From Chinchilla lanigera (lineage: Eukaryota; Chordata; Mammalia; Rodentia; Chinchillidae): a stretch of DNA of 64,000 bases. Both the position numbers and the translations under genes were made by a program. Below are positions 1-11,490 of the stretch, piece after piece (the first letter of the stretch is position 1; each line of letters starts with the position of its first letter). The notes under the pieces are model-generated. The model searched no databases. It had not been told where the DNA came from and was given only the letters and a program-made list of their open reading frames with translations. The stretch lies in NCBI RefSeq assembly GCF_000276665.1, contig NW_004955404.1, positions 34,578,845 through 34,642,844 on the forward strand. The letters run 5' to 3'.

Positions 1-290
1 ATTCTTGGATAAAGATTTAATTTCCTTTTTTTATATCTGAGTAATATTCCATTGTATAAAGATACCACATCATTTTTATCCATTCCTCCACTGATGGGCA
101 TTTGGGTTGTTTCCAAAATTTAGCTATGACAAATTGCACTATTATAAACACGGGTGCACATATATTGCTGTGGTATGATGTTTTCTATATCTAGAATGGG
201 AATAGCTGGTTTGAATAGTATCTCTAATCCTAGTTTACTGAGGAATCTCCAGATTGATTTCTTCAGTGGTTTCATCATTCTACACTCCAC
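1..290 (-). mobile_element. L1 LINE fragment (ORF2 3' region), cut by window edge
   Basis: The stretch matches, in antisense, the well known end of L1 ORF2: the ATTCCATTGTATAAA block, then the region on the small-interval ATGGGCATTTGGGTTGTTTCC motif, then the cytosine-poor segment ending near GAGGAATCTCC. It is truncated by the window start. It carries several indels and stops, so it is a dead copy. Confidence 0.85.
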
Positions 291-1477
291 TCTTTAAAAT
301 AAAAAAAAAGATCTAATATCTTGCAGATAATACGTTTTTTCTTTGTTTTTCCCAAGTCTCTCTTCAGCATTACTAATCAGGCTTATTTAAACAAAATTCA
401 CACCAGGTTGTTTGGCCCACCCACAAGTGTGATGATTTTAAACTTGAAACCCTTTTGAGGGCTGCTTTGTGATCATAACTACTGAGGCATGAGTTCTTAT
501 CTTCCCCTGGTGCTATACTTTGTTCAGATGTAAAGTATCTTTCCTTGGTGTCTTTTGGAATGAGAGAGTATATTTTTGATTAAACCTACCTCAGGGGATA
601 TAGTCAGTTGTGGTCAGGTGCAGAAGGTCTCCTGTCAGAGCACTACCTTGGGAGGGCCTTGGGTTTTGATTTTTGACTACACACCAGAAGTGGTAAAAAT
701 CTGAATACAAAGCTCTGCTTAGATGACTGCCTCCAGGGAAAAGAGAAGAGGAAGATGATGTTCCCAATGATTGTGATGGAGGAGGAGGTGGTGGTCATGG
801 TATCTCCAAGAGAGAGAAAAAGAAGGAGCCCTATGAACCTATGTTCAAGCTTCAGTTGTTTTCAACATGATGATGCTTTATCACTTTGCCATCTCTTGAA
901 TATTAAAAGACGTTCTACAAATATATGTTATCCAGGCATTTTGTTCTCTTTACCAGCAAAGTGGGTTGGTATCAGCCAAGAAAGAGAATACTACATTGTC
1001 AAAGTATAGGACACATTAGTTCTACAAAACACTATTGGTAAAAATCAAACATCTCTGAGATTTTATATTCTTTTTCAAAATTTTTTAAATTTTACTTTAT
1101 GCACAGCCTAGCTCATCTAAGCATTTAGCAAATGTCTATTGACTAAAATTGTTAGTGGTTTGTATACTCAGTAGAAGTCAAATTATGTAGCTTTTAGAGA
1201 GGCACAGACCTTCAGAAGTATGCTCCTAGACAGGTTCAAGCTTTCGGTTGACTGGGACCAGATGAAGACATTTAAAGACCTAAATACTCAAAAATTGGAG
1301 GCACACCCTTCTAGTGATATTCAAAATACAAACAATTGTAAACCATTAAACAGTCACTAAAAGCTACTTCCACACATTTAAAGAAAAAGAAAAAAATATT
1401 AATGTTTTCCTAATGATGTTCCTTGATTTCTCCCCCCTTGGATAGACTTTTTCCTAGTCACTTTTTCTTTATCACTG
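291..1477. other. Unannotated AT-rich DNA with one protein-like patch
   Basis: I recognise no repeat here. Positions about 697-866 on the plus strand read, between two stops, as a short acidic-glycine-basic peptide (EEEDDVPND, a six-glycine run, SKREKKKEPYEPMF). There is no start or splice context and no flanking homology that I can name, so this may be a decayed processed-pseudogene scrap or chance. Confidence 0.3.
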
Positions 1478-1834
1478 GGGATAAATATTACAGAACAACC
1501 ACAGTTTAAAGGGAGAGAGGTTTATTTTGGCTCATGGTTTGTGAAGTTCAGTCCATGTTCAACAGGTTTAAATACAGGTGGCATGGGGGGTGGAGGAAAG
1601 CTGTTTATCTCTGTCAGCCAGAATGCAGACAGAAGGAAGGAACCAGGGAGGAAGATATACCTTGCCTAGGGACTGGCTTCTTCCAGCCAAGCCCTGCCTT
1701 CAGATAGCACCCTAAACTGTTAAACTCATCAATAGATGATTCCACTGAAGAGTGTATTGCCCCATGATCCAACCACTCTCACCTGTGAGCTCATGCAGGC
1801 TTTGGGGGGAATATTCTTGATCTAAACCATCACA
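1478..1834 (-). mobile_element. MaLR-type LTR (ERVL-MaLR), solo
   Basis: Read on the minus strand it starts TGTGATGGTTTAGAT, has the CCAAAGCC(T)..CATG and GGTTGGATCATGGGG blocks, and ends with the AATAAACCTCTCTCCCTTTAA region typical of mammalian MaLR LTRs (MLT1/MST/ORR1 group). The exact subfamily is not resolved. No clear target duplication is seen, so the right boundary (1834) is better than the left. Confidence 0.75.
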
Positions 1835-3374
1835 TGTTGTATGCACGTTTATTTTGCCCAATGGCTCTGAGGCTTCCAAAAGAAGTCCTATTATTCAAAA
1901 CCACTTTCTAAAATAACTTTTTCATATACCTGCTGATTTCTGAGCTCTGTCCCTTGTCATCCTTCTCCAGCTTTGCCTTTAGCTTTGCCACCACAGTAGT
2001 TGGACTCTTTCCTGTATCATAGTTGATGTTACCTATTCTGCTTCCCAGTATTTTGTGCCAGGTCACATGCTGGATTCTCAAGGAGTAGATCTTGTCTCTC
2101 ACATGAACTTGATTTTGGTTTGCTGCTCTTATTTTAGAACTAATACCTTATAAAAACAAAGCAAAAACATCACTTGTTTGGCTAAATTTGAAAATCTATC
2201 ACCAATCAGGGAAATGTCTTTGTAAAGTTAATACATTGCAACTGCACACTGACAAAGACATTTTGTGGTATGGACTTGCCAGCATGAAGATTGCTTTTTG
2301 GATATTTAAGAAGTTATTGACTTCTGAGCTTCGGTTACCTCATTAAGATGAAAATAGAACTTGGCATCTGTTGCTCTTGCTTGCTCAGCTTTCTTCAAAT
2401 CCTGTGGTAGCTGTGGGACTGTTAAATTCAGTCTTTTCTTTTCCCAGCCTCAGTTAAGGGATAAGTCAATGAAACTCTCTTTCCCAGGAATCTGAATCTC
2501 TAATGAAGTTACAAATGATGACATTTCTTCCATTACCAGTTTGTGAGACGCTGTTCTCGAGATCCTGCCCAGAATTCCTAAGGCTGCTTGTCTAATACAT
2601 TTCAATGCTGAGTTTTATTTGTTCTATTTTTCTTTTGACCATATAAATTACACAGTATCCCTTCAGTAAAGTCCCTTTTTCCTTTTCTGTTGTATGCAAC
2701 AAAAGAATTCTAACTAAACACAAAGTTTTTCATTAATTTTTGCCATTGACAGATCTCCTTTAAGTGTCAGAACTATGCTTAATCTCCAAATGCCAATGAG
2801 CATTGAGAATAGTGTCACATTCAGAACAGGTCAATGCAGGTATTGACAATGGAGACTTTGTAGTTATCACAGGAGTCAAGAACTTTCAAGATCACTCCTA
2901 TTCATTATCTATGTACTTTATACATAGGCAATGATCACAGCTCTCTTTGGGAATCCTTCTCTATGGATAATGTTGCATCCGTAATTATATAGTCATGCAT
3001 ACAATGATAGATTTATCAATATATGTACAGTGAAATATTAGTGTCTATGCTTAGGAAAAGCCTGCACTGTGTGCAGTAAGAGAAACTGTTTATGATCTAT
3101 AAGCATAGAAACCATAGCAGTAATCATAATGAAAAAGATTAGTGGGTGGAGTTACTTTTAAACAATTCTTAAAAAGACATGTCCAAATCCTTTGACTTTG
3201 CAGTTCTTCTCTGGGAAATCTAGTCTTGGATTATAATCCCAAGTATGCAAGTTCATTGGGGAGAATTTGCAAATAATCTAAATACAGTATTCAGCAATAA
3301 GAACAGTGGTGTCGTCAGTCAATAGAACATTGCACTGACTCTCAACGTGTTCTTTTTCTGGCATAGAGGCTTGG
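1835..3374. other. Unannotated unique AT-rich DNA
   Basis: No repeat family, structural RNA or credible coding frame is recognised in this stretch. The 64-codon frame at 1908-2102 has no protein-like composition. Confidence 0.4.
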
Positions 3375-3565
3375 GCAGCAGGTAGTATTTACCTCCTAAA
3401 ATACCACTTCAATAAAAGGCCATAGGCAAATTACTTGACCAATTTTTGCCTTAGTGCCTTCATTTATCATTAGTAAAATGTAGGTAAGAACACTGCTTAG
3501 AGTATTATATTGAGACATTTAAATATGTTGCTACATGTAAAATTCTTACAGTAATGTCTCAGAGA
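3375..3565 (+). repeat. MIR SINE, diverged
   Basis: The core GGCAAATTACTTGACC..TTTGCCTTAGTGCCTTCATTTAT..AGTAAAATG is the old MIR pattern (the 'commonly tRNA-derived core' followed by the 'CTCAGTTTCCTCATCTGTAAAATGG' block), heavily mutated. Confidence 0.6.
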
Positions 3566-4439
3566 AGCATTAAAGAAGCACACCTTATCTATATTATGTG
3601 ATCATGACTTTGCTTTTAAAAGAAGAACACATTTGAAATCACTGAGAAATTTATTATGGTTTATCAATTAATAGCAGAGTGAAATTGGGGCTTATTTTTT
3701 CACTGTTTCTTTATTTAAAAAATTAATAAGGCATTCTAGAATGAAAAATGCTTCTTTAAAAATAAGATTATCTAGTCACTTCTTACACTAGTAAAGTCAT
3801 GTAGATAGGTGGATGAGATTACATATACTGTATCTGCATGTAGCTTTGTTGGGAGTTATGAAGGCATTGATTAAAAACTTAGAAATTCATGTTATTTCTA
3901 AGGAACTTTTCAGAAGCGCTGTGAGAAAACCGCATTGTTATGATTTCCAAAGTGAGTGTGCTCTTTCATCCACATTGCACATGCATATGTAGGCCTTGTT
4001 TTAAACCAGCTTGATGGTTATCACTTTATCACAGAAACATGCTCCAGGATGTTGCACAGCCCAGCCTATTCAGCATAACCTAATGAGAGCAGCACTTTCT
4101 TGGGATGAAACCAATCATCCTCGGTCAAGATCCTTGTTAATTTTTAGAGAAGCTTTTAGGAGAAAGATTTTCCGATTTAGAAAACACTTCAAAAGAACCT
4201 AAAGTGCTCCCAGGTCTATTCGAAACCTCATTTGCAATGATCAGAGCTGTGTACCAGCTATCCTAGGATTTCTGATAATGGCTTTTGCATTAATTTCTGT
4301 TGTTTCAGGAATTTATGTAGATAAGGCTCATCTAAGCTTGTCAGTCTTATCACCCTAAGATGGTAAGAAGGTTAAATGCAGGCTAATTGGGATGCCTTAA
4401 AATGAGTTGTAGGAGAAGAAAATCCTGCCCAGCTCATGC
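3566..4439. other. Unannotated AT-rich DNA
   Basis: Nothing recognisable. The short frame at 4011-4202 has no recognisable homology. Confidence 0.4.
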
Positions 4440-4540
4440 AGTAATGATAGCCATTACTTACTGAGTGTTTAGAAGGTGTCTGGTACCTTACTTAATGTGA
4501 CTGCTCTCCAGTTACAAATACCCCATGAATATGTACTAAT
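4440..4540 (-). repeat. Possible MIR fragment
   Basis: ATAGCCATTACTTACTGAGTG followed by GTGTCTGGTACCTTACTTAATG resembles the 3' part of MIR in antisense (the 'lower-case' growth-of-count block ending TGTGCCAGGCAC). It is short and diverged. Confidence 0.35.
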
Positions 4541-6246
4541 TTTCTTTGTTTTAATCAGTTTTGTTCCTATGAGACTAAAGAGAAAGGCCAAGAAGATGGT
4601 CTTGTGGTCCTGCTCCTTTCTTACTATCTCTCTTAAAACATCAATAAAATAAACAGAGATGAGGGAGCAGAAGACCTTCTATTTTGAGCTTTGCCTCCAG
4701 GTCAGAAATTTTGATAGGTTGAAGAGGCCATTGGAGAATTTCTTGAGAGATAGATCATATTACTTGCCCAGTAATATTTTTCTGGAGAAGAAGATAGTGG
4801 AAGAGTCCATTCCAACGCTGCTCACTAAAACCCAATACTCTTATCTATCTTTTTGCCCCTCTGTTTTCTCCATGTGCCTCATAGCTTGTGCCTAACAGTC
4901 CACTCTCTTCTTGAGTGTGGGAAATACTGAAGAGATCTAAAGGTCATCATATTCTTAAGATTATGGTCCTGGTCTTTTCTGTCTGGTCTTATCCCATCTT
5001 TATCCAACAAGGAGTCCTTTCCACCACAGAATCCCATTCCCATTATGTTTATTGTAATTTCCTAAATACAAACTAAACTCCTGATGCTGGCTGTTATTCT
5101 AGGTCCCCAAGAGGTTCATTGCTTTTCTAGTCTTCTTCTTGGACCGTCTTTCATCATTTCAGTTGTTTGAGTGGACAATGCCTGCACAATGCTGTTTCCA
5201 TTGAATGTCTTGCTTTTCTATCACATTAGACCTCATTTTTCAGTCCCTTAATTTAGGTCATTCATCTTTATGCCTTTCTGTCCTATCAAGCTGATCCATG
5301 GTAGCATCCTAACCTTTCCTTGGCAGCTTGCAATCAAGTAAACTTTAAATCCTAAAGCTTCAATTTCACACAGTGAAACATGTAACACAGAATTTTGCAA
5401 TAAATTTAAAGAAATGGAGCTTAATTTATCTTAATAGCTTCTCTTGAATCTATACCTTCAATTGTTAATAAGCCATGTCACAGAGGAAATTATTTCAGTG
5501 ATTGATTATGTATCTTCTAATTCAATTTTAATTTGTTAAGATCCATAAATAAGATTCTTTTAAAAAATAAATGCATAACAGTTTCCTAAGTAGTCCTGCA
5601 TTTCTTTTAAATCATAAGAAAGAATTCTTATTGAAATATGTTTATGTAATTTAGATATATGTATCTTAGCAAATTAAATGTATTCATTATAGGAAATACT
5701 CACTTATTTTATATCCTTCTGTAGAAATTTTGTTAATTGATTTCCATTTAACTAAGTCCCAAGCAACAGAATAAATGATTGTTAATTTAAAGGGAAAAAC
5801 AATTTATTGGAAAAATATCAAATAGAAACCTGAATAGCCAGAGACTACAAATATTCAAGGAGAAGGAAGCTTTGAAAGCCATTCAATCAAACCAAGACAT
5901 GTCAGGCACTCGGATCTCTGGATACTCTGCTGCTGGACTTTTATGGGGTCATTGACACTCAATACCACACACCTCATCTCTGTCCAGGCTCTAAACACTG
6001 CAATTGTTTATATCAGTAATTTCTCAGTTACCCTCAGTCTTCTTATTCTAAAAATCAAGGTCCCAAGAAAGAGAGAGGAATTCTCTGATATTGGGGACCA
6101 TCTTTTTCCTCTGGTTCGCAGTAGATATAGAAAGACTGGAGTGTCTTATTCAGTGTTCATAAGGAAAATGAAGAAAGGACCTTTGCCTTTCAACAAAACT
6201 TACACAAATGGGTTTCCTCAATTAAGAAAAACACTTGGGTGTTAGG

Positions 6247-6247
<1 letters not shown>
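4541..6247. other. Unannotated DNA, possible ancient L2 remnant
   Basis: Positions about 5010-5300 have the pyrimidine-rich, CTCCTGATGCTGG-type composition seen in decayed L2 3' ends, but I could not align it convincingly. The rest is AT-rich unique sequence. The 100-codon frame at 5943-6245 runs into a CA repeat and shows no family features. Confidence 0.3.

Positions 6248-6285
<38 letters not shown>
6248..6285. repeat. (CA)n microsatellite
   Basis: Uninterrupted CA dinucleotide run of about 19 units. Confidence 0.97.
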
Positions 6286-6287
<2 letters not shown>

Positions 6288-6726
6288 GGATGTCCACGCA
6301 TGTAATTGAGCTTATTCAGTATTCCCTTTAAACTAAACTTTCCCACTTTATAGCTAAGGGATTGAATTTTTAAAAAAATATACTTTATGTTTATTCAGTC
6401 TCTAGACAGAGTAGAGATCTTTATATATAAACATATAGAAAAGACAGTCAATAGTAGAAATAGGTTTGCAAATCCATTTCAAGAACAACTTAAAGAAGGT
6501 ACTATTAGAGAAATTATTCTTCTTTTAGTGACTATTAAGTAAGTCAGACCATATACTTAAGTTCACCTAGAAAAAAATGATATAAAAATTTTATTCAAAA
6601 GCATCAGAAAAGGTGTAAAATTGTGAAACAAAAATAGATGGGGTGTAAATGGAAGGACAGGCCTAAGAGACGAGATGTTCTGCAGGTCCTCTTCGGTGTC
6701 TTTGCAAGGTGTGATAAAGAACACAG
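6286..6726. other. Unannotated AT-rich DNA
   Basis: No repeat or gene recognised. Confidence 0.4.
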
Positions 6727-6806
6727 TTTTGTTTTGTTTTTTTCCAGTACTGGGAATCAAACTCACGACGTTATACTTGTCAGGCAGATGCTACGCCATT
6801 AACACT
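6727..6806 (-). mobile_element. ID-type tRNA-derived SINE
   Basis: A T-rich tail (antisense A-tail) leads into CCAGTACTGGGAATCAAACTC, the antisense of the SINE B box, and CAGGCAGATGCTACGCCATT, a diverged antisense of the GCCTGCCTGGCAAGC region. The 5' end is degraded. Confidence 0.75.
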
Positions 6807-6825
6807 GCATGATCTGTTTTCATGA

Positions 6826-6985
6826 GAAACCACTTTGAAGATATCAATATGTAATACAAGAAGCATTGTTAATTTCCTACCACTTTGTAACTCTGTATTG
6901 TCTGTACTGTTCTTTTGCTATTTTGTAAAAGGTTGTCTGCCTGTCAATGTTTTCCTCCTTTTATTTTTAAAATTAAACAACAACA
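6826..6985 (+). repeat. Unclassified A-tailed repeat, copy A
   Basis: GAAGATATCAATATGTAATAC..GCATTGTTAATTTCCTACCA and the A-rich end (TTTTAAAATTAAAC then CAA/A tract) match two tandem copies at about 45810-46145. The polar A-rich end suggests the 3' end of a retroposon such as an L1 3' UTR, but I cannot assign the family. Confidence 0.5.
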
Positions 6986-8177
6986 ACAAAAAAGAACACA
7001 GTGAAGGAGTACAATCCATGCTGAGACAGCACAACAGCACATCAGAGACAATCGTGAAAGGCAACTTTCAGAACTGCTCCAGAAAGTGGCAAAAATAACG
7101 GGATAAATGTATTGAAGGGGGAGGAGTTGAGAGGTATTAATGCCATTGTCTTTTACTGTAATAATTTTTTTAAAAATTTAAACATTTGCCATAGTTTAGG
7201 ATCATACCTCATACTTAAGGGTATTTGGTAACCAAGATAGAGTTAACTTAAGGATGAAGAGCTGAGCAACAGTCTTGCAATTTTGTGCGATGAGAGGTGG
7301 GGGTAGAACCACAGCTTTTCAACACCTCAGACACAACCCACTCATATTGACTTCAGAATGCCTGATGACTCTGCCCTTGTCCTCAAGATAGGACATAGTT
7401 CAACTTCAGATTATTTCAGTCCAGTAAACTGGGTTAAGGTGATCCAAATGGCTTGTCCAACATAACTGAATCAAACATAATGCTCCCTGGAGAACTCTCC
7501 TAGACCCCAGAGCATTATTTATATATATAATTTTTGTAAATGTAACACTTGTAACAGAATGAAAAAGCACCAAGGAGGCAAGATTGTAAAGAATTGAAAG
7601 AAGTAGAAAGAAGCCAAATAACTCAACATGGTTTCTAAGTATTGAAATCATGAGACATAGACGTTGAAATCACTATCTTTTCTATTCACAGGGTGCTAAA
7701 AACAAGATGTTAGATTTTTCTAGAAGCCTGGAAACAATAAAAAGAAAGTCTAAGACTGAAATAAAAAAAGAACTGAAAAATGAGCATGGCAGGGGATGTT
7801 TAATGGCATATAAAACAAATATGGACATAAAATTAGTGCATTAGATCAATGGAAAATATCAAGCCAATAGGAGCAAGATACAATAGGATGGAAAATACAA
7901 AAGATAGAGTAAAACACTGATAAGACAGAGTGAAGAGGTTTATCACGCATCTTAGTAAATCACAAAGAGAAAAGGGGAGAGAGAGAGAGTAAGGAACCAG
8001 CAGTTCTTGATGAGATAATGGGCAAAGACTTTCAAAATATAAACAGAGACTGCAAGAAGTCTACCAGTACAAAGTGAAAAGCAACAAGAGACTTGTACAT
8101 CTGTTACACATTACATTAGGGTTTCCAAAATCCAATGCCAACACAGACTAAAAAGCAACAGAAGAAAAATATAAAAT
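6986..8177. other. Unannotated DNA
   Basis: Purine-rich and AT-rich unique sequence with a short GA run near 7977-7990. No repeat family or gene is recognised. Confidence 0.4.
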
Positions 8178-8294
8178 GGGGCTGCAGACCTGGTTCAGTG
8201 GTAGATCCTTGCCTAGCGTGCAATAGGCCGGAGTTCAATCCCCAGCACCTAAAGAAAGAAAGAAAGAAAGAAAGAGAGAAAGAAAGAAAGAAAC
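8178..8294 (+). mobile_element. ID-type SINE with (AAAG)n tail
   Basis: The body GGGCTGCAGACCTGGTTCAGTGG..CCTTGCCTAG..GAGTTCAATCCCCAGCACC is an ID/tRNA-Ala-like SINE with recognisable A and B boxes. Its A-tail from about 8251 has become an AAAG tetranucleotide array with one AGAG variant. Confidence 0.85.
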
Positions 8295-8468
8295 AACCTG
8301 AAAACAAATCACAATTATATAGTTAATTTATTTCTCAGTAGAAAAAAATGAGATTACATTTTAAAGTGATAAAAATGTTTTTAAAGATATATCCTATAAT
8401 ATATTTTATTTTAATTGGCATGCTTTTACATCTTCAAGGGGTATGGTGTGGCATTTCATGTATATATT

Positions 8469-8471
<3 letters not shown>

Positions 8472-8516
<45 letters not shown>
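8472..8516. repeat. (CA)n microsatellite
   Basis: About 22 uninterrupted AC units, directly abutting the 7SL-type SINE fragment that follows. Confidence 0.97.
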
Positions 8517-8520
<4 letters not shown>

Positions 8521-8630
8521 GGGAGACTGAGGCAGGAAAACTGCAAGTTCAATCCAGTCTAGACAGTTTAGGGACTGAGTGAGACCCTGTCTTGAAATGC
8601 TGAAAATAAAATGAATAAAGAAATCACTCA
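8517..8630 (+). mobile_element. B1-like (7SL-derived) SINE, 5'-truncated
   Basis: CTGGGAGACTGAGGCAGGAAAACTGCAAGTTCAAT..GTGAGACCCTGTCTTGAAA followed by an A-rich tail is the 3' part of a 7SL-derived SINE. The CA run occupies the place of its missing 5' half. Confidence 0.75.
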
Positions 8631-8837
8631 ATCATTCACTCTGAGGATTTAGCTCTGTGTCCTGAATACCCGACCCAATGCCTCTCTGGGTCACACTAGG
8701 ATAATTACATATTCTTTACCACAAACATTTATCATTTATTTGTGTAAGGACATTGAAAGTCATCTGTATACAATAACTAAAATTGAAATATCAATTGTTT
8801 CAACCACTGTCATTTGACTGAGCTATAAAACATTAGA

Positions 8838-9065
8838 AGTTATTGCTCCTACCCCACTGCACCTTGGTACCCACCAACCATCCTGTATTTCCGTCTCCCC
8901 AAACCTTCTCCACCCCGGCTACTACATTCTGCTTTCTAATTCTGTGAGCTGAACCTTTTAGCTCCTGAGAAATGCAACATTAGCCTCCTGACTGACTTAT
9001 TTCACTTAACATGATATCCCCCAGCTCCACCCATGTTGACACAAGTGACAGAGTTTGAAGATATA
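8838..9065 (-). mobile_element. Old L1 (L1M-type) 3' UTR
   Basis: The string of CTACCCCACTGCACC, CTGCTTTCTAATTCTGTGAG, CTTATTTCACTTAACATGATATC and CAGCTCCACCCATGTTG matches, in antisense, the 3' end and 3' UTR of mammalian-wide L1M elements. Confidence 0.75.
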
Positions 9066-9505
9066 TTTTAAATGGGAAAATAGTATGAATACATAGGTAA
9101 ATCTAATGTGATTAATGATATTAATGATAATGTTTATAGGTGTTACAACATAACATGCAGTAATAAGAACACATAAATTAGGGGATGGATAAATGTACTT
9201 AATAGTGTTCTCAAGTTCTTATATGATCTACAAACAGAAAACTATAAAAATTTTAGATTTACTAATTTATAATTTGGATGCCATACTTTCTAAGAAAACC
9301 ATTAGGATAATAATAAAAGAATACATATCTTCCAAGAAAATGAATAGTGTATGGTGAATAAAGTAATAAACTATAATTATCTTAAATAGAGGAAAGAAAG
9401 AAAAGAAACAATTCGGATGGAAAGATGAAAATCTCTAAGTATCATTATTTTCTTACACTCAATTATAACAGTAGTTATATTAAATATACATGATCTAAGT
9501 CTTTT
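9066..9505. other. Unannotated AT-rich DNA
   Basis: Nothing recognised apart from short A/T tracts. Confidence 0.4.
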
Positions 9506-9605
9506 NNNNNNNNNNNNNNNNNNNNNNNNNNNNNNNNNNNNNNNNNNNNNNNNNNNNNNNNNNNNNNNNNNNNNNNNNNNNNNNNNNNNNNNNNNNNNNN
9601 NNNNN
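9506..9605. other. Assembly gap (100 N)
   Basis: Exactly 100 N, which is the conventional size for a gap of unknown length. It starts in a T run and ends in a 36-nt T run, so it falls inside the tail of the adjacent SINE. Confidence 0.97.
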
Positions 9606-9643
<38 letters not shown>

Positions 9644-9714
9644 TAACGGGAATTGAACTCAGGACTTTGCTCTTGCCAGGCAAGGGTTTATGCCGCTGAG
9701 CTATATCCCCGGCC
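9606..9714 (-). mobile_element. ID-type SINE, tail interrupted by gap
   Basis: Antisense ID SINE: T-tail, AGTAACGGGAATTGAACTC (B box), CTTGCCAGGCAAGGG, GCTGAGCTATATCCCCGGCC (A box and 5' end). Likely imperfect target duplications are TAAGTCTTTT before the gap and TTAAATCTTT after 9714. Confidence 0.88.
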
Positions 9715-10205
9715 TTAAATCTTTCAATTTAACGGTAATACAGGATCAAAATGAAACCAGACCATATAGTACTTACAAAGACACATCTAAAAGAAAGAAT
9801 AAAAATGTTTAAAAAGAAAATATGGACAACATATATTATATACAGCCCAAATAAAGGCTGGAGTGGCTATATGATGCAAGATAAAGATGATATTTTAAAA
9901 ATTTGATAATTAGAGAGGCCCTTCATAATGACAAAATGTTCAAGTCACTTGGAAGACATAAATATCTATTTCTTGTTAATCTAATAATACAGCTTCAAAG
10001 CCAAAATTAATACAATACAATGATAGACAGATCTAAAATTATGAGGGATTTTAAAAGAAAATTACTTAGTGACTGATTTAACAAAGATATTCACAAAGAC
10101 AATGAAAGTTTAAACTATTTAAACAATGAGATTAGCAAACTTGACCTAATGGGATATGCATATAATCTTGCATCTATGCCTGCAGGTAACATGTTCAAAT
10201 AAGGC
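9715..10205. other. Unannotated AT-rich DNA
   Basis: No repeat or gene recognised. The last five bases (AAGGC) are the left target duplication of the LTR that follows. Confidence 0.4.
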
Positions 10206-11024
10206 TGTCTTAGTTACTTTTGTCATTGCTCAGACAAAATACCCAATATCCAAAATTAAAGGAGGAAAGGTTTAATTAGCTCACAGTTTGTGGGGCTTTC
10301 AGTCCATAATTGGTTGGCTCCAAGGCAGAGTGGTGTGGCAGAAACGCATTGCAGAGGAGAAACAGTTCATGGTGGGCTGTATTTTATCTGGGCTACTTGG
10401 GGGTAGGGTTGCACTCACACCCTTAATCCTAGTGCCCTTGATCTTAGCATTACTCCAAGAATCAGTTCCAGCATCATTGTTATGGCTTGTGTCTAGATGT
10501 CCTCCCAAAGCTTCATGCCATCATAGGTGAGCTTTTTCAGAGGTGGCTGAATCTAGAGTATGTGATTTATTCATGGTATGATGCTAGGATTAAGTGCGCT
10601 GGGATGAAGGGGATGTGATTAGTAAATCAGTGCACTGACTGTTTTGGCATAGTTCTGTCTATGATTAAGGGTGCGAGTGCTATACCTGCCTCAGGGAAGG
10701 TAAACTACCTACAATATAGGGACAAAAAGAGATTTGTCCCTTCCTTCTTTATTGCTTTTGCTATTTGTGGGCACCATGAACTGCTCTCCTCTGTAAAGGC
10801 CCTCAGTCAAACCACTCTGCCTTGAAGCCAGCAGTTTATAGATTGAAACCTCCACAAACTGTGAGCTCGATAAATGTTAACTCCCTTGACTTTGAGTGTC
10901 AGGTATTTTGCCTCAGGAATGAGAAAAGTGAGACAGAAACACACTCTGGATCCAGCCACCTCTGAAAAAGCCCCACCTTTCACTGCATGAGGCTTTGGGG
11001 AGACATTTAGACACTGCCATAACA
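10206..11024 (-). mobile_element. MaLR LTR (outer), split by a second LTR
   Basis: Two pieces, 10206-10477 and 10936-11024, form one minus-strand MaLR LTR. The 5' piece ends the element at CCATAACA (11024) and the 3' piece begins at TGTCTTAGTTAC (10206). Flanks are an exact 5-bp duplication, AAGGC at 10201-10205 and at 11025-11029. The middle (10478-10935) is a second LTR in the opposite orientation. Confidence 0.85.
10478..10935 (+). mobile_element. MaLR LTR (inner), inserted in the outer LTR
   Basis: TGTTATGGCTTGTGTCTAGATG at the start (TG), the CCTCCCAAAGC and CTGAATCTAGAGTATGTGATT blocks, GAAACCTCCACAAACTGTGAG and AATAAA-like end, and GTGAGACA at the end (CA). It is about 458 bp and related to the outer copy. 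I found no matching target duplication for it. Confidence 0.8.
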
Positions 11025-11404
11025 AAGGCATATGGAACATTTTCCAAAATTGACCGTAATATGGCAATAAACCAAACCTCAGCAGATACACAATTTGTTC
11101 TCTGAACATAGTGTATTTAATTTATATATCATCTTTTAGCAAATGAAAAATATTTCAAGTGTTCAGAAATTTTAGAATATTCATATAAACATACTTTATG
11201 AGTTCAAAGAAGAAATCAAATCACAAATTTGAAAATGAAAGCAAATCAAATCTTAGATGGTATAGTTAAAGTTTATAGGGACACTTCAAAATGTGTATTA
11301 AAATGAGTAAGATTATAAAGATAAAAGCATAATAAAGAAAAATGGACAACTTTGTGCCAGTAAAATTTCTTTGAAATATGTAAATTTGTTGAAAAAATAG
11401 AACT
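11025..11404. other. Unannotated AT-rich DNA
   Basis: No repeat or gene recognised beyond the right-hand AAGGC duplication. Confidence 0.4.
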
Positions 11405-11490
11405 TGTCTTGGATGTAGCTTAATGATAGAGCATGTACCTGGTGTGTGTGAGGCCCCAAGTTCAATCTCTGGCACCAAAAAATAAAATAA
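11405..11490 (+). mobile_element. ID-type SINE, diverged
   Basis: CTTGGATGTAGCTTAATGATAGAGC..GAGGCCCCAAGTTCAATCTC then GGCACC and an A-rich tail. A and B boxes are recognisable but mutated. Confidence 0.75.

Noticed and set aside
8254..8294. CRISPR-like or satellite array
   Set aside because: A simple AAAG run grown from a SINE tail; no spacers.
8434..8631. Frame with long cysteine-valine repeat
   Set aside because: Translation of the CA microsatellite.
9495..9683. Lysine-rich frame through the gap
   Set aside because: Poly-T and N translation.
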